From contig CAWIBS010000025.1 in NCBI GenBank assembly GCA_963834365.1, positions 1 through 10,959 of the forward strand: DNA of 10,959 bases, given 5' to 3'. A program made the translations under genes and the position numbers. Shown piece by piece: positions 1-5,270 of the stretch. The stretch's first letter is position 1. Each line of letters starts with the position of its first letter. Below the pieces are notes generated by a model. It had not been told where the DNA came from, ran no database searches, and was given only the letters and a program-made list of their open reading frames with translations. The DNA is from CAWJAP01 sp963834365 (GTDB lineage Bacteria > Acidobacteriota > Vicinamibacteria > Vicinamibacterales > Vicinamibacteraceae).

Positions 1-748
1 TCCCACCGAGGGGTGTCCGACGGCGGATTACTCGCGAAATGTCGCGATGTGGCGAGTGACCGTCGCCGATGCACGTCCCTCGCGCGACGCCTTCAGGCGG
101 CTCGACCTTTGTTCGTGTTCTTCAGCAATACCTGAAAGCGCACGCCTTCCGCGTGCAGACGATGGACGTTGGGATGTGTGGACGGTGGAGGTCGACGGTG
201 GCCCATCAACGCAAATCACGAATGGGCCTGACAGTGACTTCGAACCCACGTGGTCGGCCGATGGCCGGTGGCTCTATTTCGCAAGGGGGTAGTTTAAGGA
301 CCTCTCGGCGTGCGCCAGCGCGAGGAGGACCGCCCGAGCGTCTAACCGTCGGTGAATACGCGACCCGGAGCATTGGAGTCCACCGGACGGCAAGAGGCTC
401 ATCTATCAGAGGCTATTGCGGGGGTCGCCGAGGATGCTGAGATAGTCGACAGACCCCTTGACGGAGGCTCGAAGCGACAGTTGGTCCCCTGCGCCCGTAG
501 TCGAGCATATTTTGGCGTTTCTGGCCCGCCGCAACGGCATCTACCACGTCGGGTGCGAGGGGGGACGGGATCCACCCGTGTTCATGTTGAACCCCGCCAC
601 CGGCCAGCAGCGGCTTGTGGCACGGCTCACCGGGGTCGACCAGATTTCGAAGCTGAGTCTCTCTGTCTCGCCTGACGGCAGAACGATCCTGTACAACCGC
701 CACATTACCCACAGTGCCGACCTGTTCTTGATCGAGAACTACCGGTGA
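1..748 (+). pseudogene. Decayed PD40 (TolB/WD40-like) beta-propeller protein, C-terminal part
   Basis: The 5' end lies outside the window. Frame 2 reads through DYSRNVAMWRV and then a typical PD40 blade, with EVDGGPSTQITNG and SDFEPTWSADGRWLYFARG ending at base 292. Homology then jumps to frame 3 (ARGGPPERLTVG, about 320-355), back to frame 2 (WSPPDGKRLIYQRLLRGSPRML, stop at 443-445; here written as two overlapping stretches WSPPDGKRLIYQ and LLRGSPRML), to frame 1 (IVDRPLDGGSKRQLVPC, about 442-515) and again to frame 2 (NGIYHVGC through SVSPDGRTILYNR to LIENYR, stop 746-748). That is at least four frameshifts, near 290, 360, 443 and 520. The closing motif SPDGRTILYNR...DLFLIENYR is typical of the C-terminus of winged-helix (CadC-like) or kinase-type regulators with periplasmic propellers. 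The N-terminal domain is not visible, so the original role cannot be fixed. A damaged regulator is my preferred reading; sequencing error is less likely with so many shifts. Confidence 0.75.
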
Positions 749-797
749 GACATCGAGGAATCCCGCCTCTGGGTCGGGGGCGCAAATGTGAAACATA

Positions 798-825
798 GGG
801 GCCGCCCGTTGCGGCCCCGTATTTG
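798..825 (+). terminator. Rho-independent-type terminator after the PD40 remnant
   Basis: An 8-bp perfect stem, ggggccgc (798-805) pairing with gcggcccc (811-818), has a 5-nt loop and is followed by gtattt. It sits 50 bases after the stop of the propeller remnant. The T-run is short, so termination strength is uncertain. The opposite strand also ends in a T-rich stretch, so it could act in both directions. Confidence 0.6.
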
Positions 826-1065
826 AGCCTCGTTATTCACTCGGCATAATCCGGCTGTCGGCAAGATGTAGGGAATCGTGTAGTCGCGGGCCGCGCTGAC
901 CAGGAGCTCCACGCATGCCCGCGCGGCGCGCGATAGCCAGGAAGGTCGCGACGACGACCGGATACGAGCAGGGGCGCCGCCACTCATTGACGAAAAGCGG
1001 AGCTATTCCCACGGACATTTTGCATTTTGTTGCGCGAGTTGGCGTCAGGCCGACGGACGCCCCGC
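826..1065. other. Intergenic stretch with no recognisable gene
   Basis: Between the terminator and the transposase remnant I see no convincing coding frame, RNA gene or repeat. Short open frames on the minus strand (833-1018 and 739-987) contain a hydrophobic run (PVVVATFLAIARRA) but no motif I can assign and no complete domain. The stretch is probably decayed sequence, in keeping with the pseudogenes on both sides. Confidence 0.4.
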
Positions 1066-1363
1066 ATCGTCCTTGAGGAGTTGAGCGGCGTGAGCCAACA
1101 ACCGATGATCATCCGCATGACGACCACGTCCCGCCCGCAGCTACGCATGACCATCGGCTCCGGGATCTCGTCCAACGCACTGGGGACCTGACCATCGCCA
1201 CGGATCTCGGTGTCCCGCGCTCGACGGCGCGTGGGTGGCTCGGCACGCCGACGGTCGTGGTCCGTCTGGAGGGGGCCGACCTCACGGAGCCCGAACTCCG
1301 CTAGGAAGATCCGCGACGCTGCGGCGACGCGTCAAGAAGCTTGAGCAGGCTGAGGGGTGGAGT
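1066..1363 (+). pseudogene. Remnant of a transposase N-terminus (helix-turn-helix, integrase type)
   Basis: Frame 1 reads IVLEELSGVSQQPMIIRM and TTTSRPQLR up to base 1146. A one-base loss then shifts homology to frame 3: DHRLRDLVQRTGDLTIA, then LGVPRSTARGWLG, VVVRLEGADLTEPELR and a stop at the tag after ELR, probably a CAG (Gln) codon mutated to TAG. A second shift puts the continuation LRRRVKKLEQAEGW in frame 2 (1319-1363). The segment LGVPRSTARGWL looks like the recognition helix of an HTH domain, and RRRVKKLEQ like the coiled coil that usually follows it in integrase-core transposases. No DDE catalytic domain and no terminal inverted repeats are visible, so this is a dead fragment. Assignment to a particular IS family is not possible from what remains. 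Confidence 0.5.
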
Positions 1364-1644
1364 GTGCGGGGCGGGCCCAATTGGTCTAACACCCACCGCC
1401 TGGCAACGGCCGCTTGAGTGCGTCCCGCCCCCCAACACGCGCTACCACCTTGTGAGGCGGTGTGCGCCTAGCTCGAGGCGGAGAACGCGAACGAAGCGGA
1501 TGTAGGCCGACCTGGCATTAACCGTAGAGCCGTGCTTGAAGGAACACCATCCACCGCGACTGGCTCTGTGGCCGCCTGTAAGGTATCGCCCTCGGATTGC
1601 GTTCATCCAAGTAGGCGGGAACGCCGTGACGCTGGAGGTGTGTG
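1364..1644. other. Gene-poor stretch before tRNA-Ser
   Basis: I find no supported gene, terminator or repeat here. Translations in all frames lack recognisable motifs. It may be a further decayed part of the mobile element to its left, but nothing in the sequence proves that. Confidence 0.35.
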
Positions 1645-1738
1645 TGGCGGAGAGGGTGGGATTCGAACCCACGTGCCGGGGATCACCCGACAAGCCGCTT
1701 TCGAGGCGGCCCCGTTACGACCACTTCGGTACCTCTCC
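1645..1738 (-). tRNA. tRNA-Ser (anticodon CGA)
   Basis: On the minus strand the gene starts GGAGAGG (from 1738) and ends CCTCTCC-G-CCA (to 1645), a perfect 7-bp acceptor stem with the CCA tail encoded. The anticodon arm is GCCGC-CTCGAAA-GCGGC, giving CGA, which reads UCG serine codons. A long extra arm between anticodon and T arms makes it a class II tRNA of 94 nt, as expected for serine. The T arm is GTGGG-TTCGAAT-CCCAC. It lies 64 bases downstream of tadA on the same strand, so it may share transcription with tadA or have its own promoter; I see no convincing promoter in the gap. Confidence 0.96.
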
Positions 1739-1750
1739 GCAGAGGTAGAC

Positions 1751-1769
1751 GGCGTCCGGGGAGGACGCC
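1751..1769 (-). terminator. Hairpin between tadA and tRNA-Ser
   Basis: ggcgtcc (1751-1757) pairs with ggacgcc (1763-1769), a 7-bp GC-rich stem with a 5-nt loop in the 64-bp gap after tadA. There is no T-run on the minus strand, so it may be a weak terminator or a processing or stability structure ahead of tRNA-Ser. Confidence 0.35.
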
Positions 1770-1802
1770 TTCGCTTATTCGGTCCGGCTCGGCCGGGTCG
1801 TG

Positions 1803-2288
1803 TCAGCCCCGCGAACGCCGGGTCCGAAAGAACCGTTGTATCACGGCCCGGCTCTCGTCCGCGAGCACGCCGTCCACCACCTCGACGAGGTGATTCAACG
1901 ACGGATGGTTGAGCGCCGCCAGCCCCGACACGACCGCACCCGCCTTGGGCTCGGCGACGCCGTAGATCAGCGTCCCGACCCGCGCGTGGACCATCGCCCC
2001 CACGCACATCAGGCACGGCTCGACGGTGACATAGAGTCGGGTCCCCGTCAGCCGGTAGTTCCCCAGGGTCCGCGCCGCCTGACGAAGCGCGATCACCTCC
2101 GCATGCGCCGTGGGATCGCCGCTGCTGATCGGCTGGTTGTATCCCCGGCCCACGACGGTCGACCCCGACACCACGATCGCGCCGATCGGAACTTCGCCGG
2201 CAGCTTCGGCCGTCAGTGCCTCGGCCAGCGCGTCCCGCATGAACGCGTCATCCAACGGCCGGTCTCGAGGAAGTGATGCGCCCAGCAC
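1803..2288 (-). CDS. tadA: tRNA-specific adenosine deaminase TadA
   Basis: The enzyme deaminates A34 to inosine in the anticodon of tRNA-Arg(ACG), letting one tRNA read CGU, CGC and CGA. The 161-residue product has the full cytidine-deaminase-like zinc site: TAHAEVIAL (His62, Glu64) and EPCLMCVGAM (Cys92, Cys95). VPIGAIVV (33-40) and GRGYNQPI (47-54) also match the family. Length is normal. An in-frame TAA at 2297-2295 limits the start. Family alignment needs residues upstream of Met17 (2240), leaving GTG at 2288 or TTG at 2255; GTG is chosen. That GTG lies inside a duplicated 3' end of the neighbouring tRNA-Arg gene, so codons 1-4 (MLGA) are tRNA-derived. The Shine-Dalgarno signal is weak. 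tRNA-Arg(ACG), the enzyme's substrate, lies 194 bp upstream on the same strand, and tRNA-Ser lies just downstream. Confidence 0.95.
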   Translation of the reverse strand: MLGASLPRDRPLDDAFMRDALAEALTAEAAGEVPIGAIVVSGSTVVGRGYNQPISSGDPTAHAEVIALRQAARTLGNYRLTGTRLYVTVEPCLMCVGAMVHARVGTLIYGVAEPKAGAVVSGLAALNHPSLNHLVEVVDGVLADESRAVIQRFFRTRRSRG

Positions 2289-2503
2289 GACTCGTTACCC
2301 GCCGGACGCCTGCCCAGCGGGCGACCGGAGCGTTGACCGAGGAGTGCGGGGTTGCCGCCACCCTGCCGACTGGAGGGTGGTGCGCCCAGCACGACTCGTT
2401 ACCCGTTACCGGACGCCTGCCCAGCGGGCGGCCGGAGCGTTGACCGAGGAGTGCGGGTTGCCGCCACCCTCCGACTGGAGGGTGGTGCGCCCAGCACGAC
2501 TCG
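2277..2503. repeat. Tandem repeat, ~105-bp unit, 2.2 copies, seeded from the tRNA-Arg 3' end
   Basis: The 18-bp string tgcgcccagcacgactcg occurs at 2277-2294, 2381-2398 and 2486-2503. The third copy is the real T-arm/acceptor end of tRNA-Arg. Units span 2277-2380 (104 bp) and 2381-2485 (105 bp). They differ by a 3-nt indel after gttaccc, one substitution (gcgaccgg versus gcggccgg) and two 1-nt indels. Each unit ends in a ccaccct...gggtgg hairpin. The array fills the whole gap between tRNA-Arg and tadA and extends into the first codons of tadA. Origin by slippage or unequal exchange is the simplest reading. Confidence 0.9.
2464..2485 (-). terminator. Perfect hairpin fused to the CCA end of tRNA-Arg
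   Basis: ccaccctcc (2464-2472) and ggagggtgg (2477-2485) form a perfect 9-bp stem with a 4-nt loop. On the minus strand the first three stem bases are the encoded CCA of tRNA-Arg. A second copy with one bulged base lies at 2358-2380. Neither has a T-run, so these may be 3'-processing stops or weak attenuators rather than classic terminators. Confidence 0.5.
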
Positions 2504-2559
2504 AACGTGCGACCTCCTGGTTCGTAGCCAGACGCTCTATCCAACTGAGCTATGGGCGC
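2483..2559 (-). tRNA. tRNA-Arg (anticodon ACG)
   Basis: On the minus strand the gene runs from GCGCCCA (2559) to TGGGCGC-A-CCA (2483), 77 nt with CCA encoded. The acceptor stem is fully paired. The D arm contains AGCTCAGTTGGATAGAGC, the anticodon arm is TCTGG-CTACGAA-CCAGG (anticodon ACG), and the T arm is GCACG-TTCGAGT-CGTGC. A34 in this tRNA is the usual bacterial substrate of TadA, whose gene follows on the same strand. Its last 18 transcribed bases before CCA are repeated twice more downstream. Confidence 0.97.
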
Positions 2560-2616
2560 AGACTTTTCTGCAGCATCTGATGCCCGGCGAATCCTGCCAA
2601 AGCGTCAGAACCCGGG

Positions 2617-2625
2617 AGTATACCA
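2617..2625 (-). promoter_or_regulatory. Probable extended -10 promoter for tRNA-Arg/tadA
   Basis: The minus strand reads TGGTATACT, an extended -10 (TGnTATACT), with TATACT at 2622-2617. There is no good -35 at 17 bp, which is usual for extended -10 promoters. Transcription would begin near 2610, leaving a leader of about 50 nt before the tRNA, to be removed by RNase P. Confidence 0.5.
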
Positions 2626-2677
2626 TGCGCATCCGACTGCACGACCGGCCGCGCCGGGACCGCGATCACGAACCGGG

Positions 2678-2683
2678 TATCAT
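2678..2683 (+). promoter_or_regulatory. -10-like TATCAT just before moaB (leaderless-type)
   Basis: TATCAT lies 6 bases before the GTG start at 2690, and only C/G-rich bases (ccccgc) lie between, with no Shine-Dalgarno. Transcription would start at or next to the start codon. The -35 region is not convincing. Confidence 0.4.
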
Positions 2684-2689
2684 CCCCGC

Positions 2690-3205
2690 GTGGCCAACCT
2701 TCCCGTCCACGAAACCCACCGCGCCACCGCCCCCGCGTCCATCCGCTGCTCGGTCCTGACGGTCAGCGACACGCGGACCGAGGACACCGACACCGGCGGT
2801 CGCGCCATCGTCGATCTGCTCGAGGCAGACGGACACCTGGTCGTGGCACGCGGATGGGTCAAGGACGATGTGCCCCGGATCCGCGAGCGACTGGAGGACT
2901 TTCTGACCAGGGACGGCGTGCAGGCAGTCATGACGACCGGCGGCACCGGCCTCTCGTCCCGCGACGGAACGTTCGAAATCGCCTCGGCGCTGATCGACAA
3001 GCCTCTGCCCGGCTTCGGCGAGCTGTTCCGGGTATTGAGCTTCAACGAGATCGGCGCGGCCGCGATGATGAGCCGCGCGTGCGCAGGCCGCGCACGCGGC
3101 CGCGTGCTGATCTGCCTGCCGGGGTCCGAGCACGCCGTCCGCCTCGCGATGACGAAACTGGTGCTGCCCGAGCTGGGACACCTGGTGCGCGAGGTGTCAC
3201 GGTGA
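2690..3205 (+). CDS. moaB: Molybdenum cofactor biosynthesis protein, MoaB/MogA family
   Basis: This family activates molybdopterin by adenylylation, preparing it for molybdate insertion by MoeA. The 171-residue protein has the MoCF-binding fold: VLTVSDTRTEDTDTGG near the N-terminus, the substrate-loop TTGGTG at residues 82-87 followed by LSSRDGT, FNEIGAAAMMSRA in the middle and LPGSEHAV from 143. GTG at 2690 is the start because family proteins begin a short, poorly conserved tail before this motif. The open frame continues upstream to 2552, but that extension is arginine/proline-rich and overlaps the tRNA-Arg promoter. The stop overlaps the moeA start by four bases (GTGA), so the two are translationally coupled. 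MoaB and MogA cannot be separated by eye, so the symbol is provisional. Confidence 0.92.
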   Translation: MANLPVHETHRATAPASIRCSVLTVSDTRTEDTDTGGRAIVDLLEADGHLVVARGWVKDDVPRIRERLEDFLTRDGVQAVMTTGGTGLSSRDGTFEIASALIDKPLPGFGELFRVLSFNEIGAAAMMSRACAGRARGRVLICLPGSEHAVRLAMTKLVLPELGHLVREVSR

Positions 3206-4476
3206 GACCGTTCGCCACGACGATCTCGCTCGAAGAGGCACGACGCATCGTCGAGGGGGTGCTGACGCCGATCGAGCGGACGGTCCCCGTGGCGCTCGCC
3301 GACGCTCACGATCGGGTGCTCGCGGCAGATCTCGTGGCGGGCTTCGACGTCCCGCCGTTCGATCGTTCCGCCATGGACGGCTATGCGGTGCGTGCCCGGG
3401 ACACGGCCGGCGCGACGCGCGCGACCCCACGAGCCTTGCAGGTCGTCGGACGTTCATACACGGCCGAGCCGTTCGCCGGCGCCGTGGCCGAAGGTCAATG
3501 CGTCGAGATCGCGACGGGGGCGCCCATTCCGGATGCAGCCGACGCGGTCGTGATGGTGGAGCAGACCGCGCAGCCCGGGACGATCGACTGGCCCGCACCC
3601 GCCTGGCTGGATCCGGCAGGCACGCGGCTCGTCCTCGCCGAAGCCATCACCGGCCAGCACATCGTCCGGAGCGGCTCGGACATGCAGCGGGGCGAGACCG
3701 TGCTGCGGCGCGGGGACCATCTGAACGCCAGCCGTCTCGGCGCCGTGGCAGCGCTCGGGGTCGATCCGGTGCAGGTATTCGATCGTCCGCTGGTCGCCGT
3801 CCTGCCGACGGGCAACGAGGTCCTGCCCGCCGGCGTGCCATTGCCGCCGGCGTGCGTCTACGACGTCAACTCGTTCACGATCGCAGCCATCGTTTCGCGG
3901 CACGGCGGCGAAGCCGTGCGGCTGGCGCCGGTCGGCGACACGATCGAGGCGGTGGAACGCGCGCTCGACGAAACGATGCGGCTCCGCAGGACCCACGGGG
4001 TGACAGGCGCCGCGGACGTCGTCGTGCTGGCAGGCGGAAGCTCGGTCGGCGAGCGCGACGTGATCATCGACGCGCTGCGCGCGCGCGGCGAGGTGCTCTT
4101 TCACGGGATCGCCGTGAAGCCCGGCAAACCGACGGCGCTCGCCCGGATCGGCTCGCAGCTCGTCTTCGGCATGCCCGGCAATCCGACGTCGTGTCTGTCG
4201 AACGCGCACGTGCTGCTCGTGCCGGCACTGCGCGCGCTGGCGCGGCTCCCGCCGCATCGACCCGAGCGGGTGCGCTGCACGCTGAGCGCCACGGTCACTT
4301 CGGCGCCAGGGCGCCATCAGTTCTTCCCGGTGCGGGTGGAGGGCGAGAAAGCCGTCCCGGCGTTCAAGGGCTCGGGCGAGATCACGAGCCTCTCGAACGC
4401 GGACGGCTATGTGGAGATCGCCGCGGAGGTTGACCAGCTCGCGGCGGGAACCGACGTGATCGTGACGCTGTACTAG
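3202..4476 (+). CDS. moeA: Molybdopterin molybdenumtransferase MoeA
   Basis: MoeA inserts molybdate into adenylylated molybdopterin to give active Mo cofactor, using the product of the preceding gene. The 424-residue protein is of normal length. The signature PPFDRSAMDGYA is at 51-62. ATGAPIPDAADAVVMVE and GSDMQRGETVLRRGDHL follow, then the MoCF domain with VLPTGNEV, LAGGSSVGERD (276-286), KPGKPT (306-311) and GMPGNPTS (323-330). The tail carries the usual domain IV with its SNADGYVEI motif. The start is GTG 3202 inside the moaB stop. An open frame reaches back to 2854, but that part is only the out-of-frame reading of moaB. Followed by a twin-hairpin repeat and then the convergent sodA. Confidence 0.97.
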   Translation: MRPFATTISLEEARRIVEGVLTPIERTVPVALADAHDRVLAADLVAGFDVPPFDRSAMDGYAVRARDTAGATRATPRALQVVGRSYTAEPFAGAVAEGQCVEIATGAPIPDAADAVVMVEQTAQPGTIDWPAPAWLDPAGTRLVLAEAITGQHIVRSGSDMQRGETVLRRGDHLNASRLGAVAALGVDPVQVFDRPLVAVLPTGNEVLPAGVPLPPACVYDVNSFTIAAIVSRHGGEAVRLAPVGDTIEAVERALDETMRLRRTHGVTGAADVVVLAGGSSVGERDVIIDALRARGEVLFHGIAVKPGKPTALARIGSQLVFGMPGNPTSCLSNAHVLLVPALRALARLPPHRPERVRCTLSATVTSAPGRHQFFPVRVEGEKAVPAFKGSGEITSLSNADGYVEIAAEVDQLAAGTDVIVTLY

Positions 4477-4486
4477 GAGCCCGGAT

Positions 4487-4546
4487 GTGGCGCAGGCCTT
4501 CAGGCCTGTTCGGGCCCGCGTTGGCCGGGCTGAAGCCCGGCGCCAC
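4487..4546. repeat. REP-like twin hairpin between moeA and sodA
   Basis: Two hairpins lie within a 7-bp outer stem, gtggcgc (4487-4493) and gcgccac (4540-4546). Hairpin 1 is caggcc-ttca-ggcctg (4493-4508) and hairpin 2 is gccgggc-tgaa-gcccggc (4524-4541). The loops TTCA and TGAA are reverse complements, so the two are inverted copies of one type of element. The location between convergent genes suits a two-way terminator. See the related element at 7547-7628. Confidence 0.75.
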
Positions 4547-4584
4547 CTTGGCGGGCCCGTTGTCAACAACAGTGGACTATGGCC

Positions 4585-5199
4585 TTAGGCGTGCTTTTCC
4601 ATGGTGAGCCGCTTGTTCACCTCGGCCCAGTTGACGACGTTCCACCACGCCGAGATGTAGTCGGGGCGGCGGTTCTGGTACTTGAGATAGTAGGCGTGCT
4701 CCCAGACGTCGAGGCCGAAGACCGGATACTTGCCGTCCATCAGCGGGCTGTCCTGGTTGGCGGTGCTCTCGATCGCATACTTCCCGCCGGACTTGACGAG
4801 CCACGCCCATCCGCTGCCGAACCGGCCGACGGCCGCCTTGGCGAACTGCTCCTTGAAGGCGTCGAAGCCGCCGAAGGTCGAGCCGATCACGTCGGCAATC
4901 GCGCCGGTCGGCGCGCCACCGGCGTTGGGGCCCAGGATCTGCCAGAAGAGCGTGTGATTGGCGTGCCCGCCCCCGTTGTTGCGCACCGTCGTCCGGATGT
5001 CCTCGGGAACGGCGGCCAGATCCTTGATCAGGTCCTCGACCTTCTTGTCGGCGAGTTGCGGATGCTTCTCGAGCGCCGTGTTCAGGTTGTTGATGTACGC
5101 CTGATGATGCTTGCCGTGGTGGATCTGCATCGTCTGTGCGTCGATGTGCGGCTCGAGCGCGTCGAAGCCGTAGGGAAGCGGAGGAAGTTGGTGAGCCAC
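4585..5199 (-). CDS. sodA: Superoxide dismutase, Mn type by sequence
   Basis: It dismutates superoxide to oxygen and hydrogen peroxide. The 204-residue protein has the N-terminal hairpin motif MQIHHGKHHQAYINNLN with metal ligand His27, GGGHANHTLFW with His82, and DVWEHAYYLKYQNRRPDY with Asp164 and His168. Gly76-Gly77 and Gln149 in TANQDSPL are the pattern usual in Mn rather than Fe enzymes, but metal use needs measurement. No signal peptide is seen, so it is cytoplasmic. GTG 5199 is chosen: AAAAGGAG (5212-5205) ends 5 nt upstream and MAHQLPPLPYGFDALEPH fits the family N-terminus. An overlapping ATG at 5201 is out of frame. An in-frame ATG at 5220 would add seven residues and is less likely. 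Divergent from the M28 peptidase, with 71 bp between starts. Confidence 0.96.
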   Translation of the reverse strand: MAHQLPPLPYGFDALEPHIDAQTMQIHHGKHHQAYINNLNTALEKHPQLADKKVEDLIKDLAAVPEDIRTTVRNNGGGHANHTLFWQILGPNAGGAPTGAIADVIGSTFGGFDAFKEQFAKAAVGRFGSGWAWLVKSGGKYAIESTANQDSPLMDGKYPVFGLDVWEHAYYLKYQNRRPDYISAWWNVVNWAEVNKRLTMEKHA

Positions 5200-5218
5200 A
5201 TGAACTCCTTTTCCGGCC

Positions 5219-5224
5219 ATCTTA
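5219..5224 (-). promoter_or_regulatory. -10-like TAAGAT upstream of sodA
   Basis: TAAGAT on the minus strand lies 19 bases before the sodA GTG, leaving room for a short leader that holds AAAAGGAG. The -35 region is poor, so this is tentative. Confidence 0.35.
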
Positions 5225-5255
5225 CGCCATCGGTCCTGGATTTCGACCCTTGTCA

Positions 5256-5261
5256 TAGACT
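5256..5261 (+). promoter_or_regulatory. -10-like TAGACT just before the M28 peptidase
   Basis: TAGACT lies 9 bases before the ATG at 5271. No Shine-Dalgarno sequence lies between (catctgcgc), which suggests a leaderless or near-leaderless message. No convincing -35 is seen. Confidence 0.35.
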
Positions 5262-5270
5262 CATCTGCGC

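Noticed and set aside
833..1018. Short minus-strand frame with a hydrophobic run, perhaps a permease fragment
   Set aside because: Only about 14 hydrophobic residues, with no conserved motif in this or the other frames. Not enough to support a gene or pseudogene.
2277..2485. Integrated mobile element between duplicated tRNA ends
   Set aside because: The intervals are only about 87 bp, nearly identical to each other and non-coding. No integrase is in the window, and a tandem duplication explains them better.
2277..2503. Possible CRISPR-like repeat array
   Set aside because: Only 2.2 units. The unit is about 105 bp and repeated over its full length, with no unique spacers and no cas genes.
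2625..2759. ATG at 2625 as a start of a small plus-strand gene
   Set aside because: The frame is proline/arginine-rich, overlaps moaB out of frame and has no motif. The ATG lies in the tRNA-Arg promoter region.
2854..3201. N-terminal extension of moeA by 116 codons
   Set aside because: This part is moaB read in another frame. The MoeA family N-terminus begins at the GTG inside the moaB stop.
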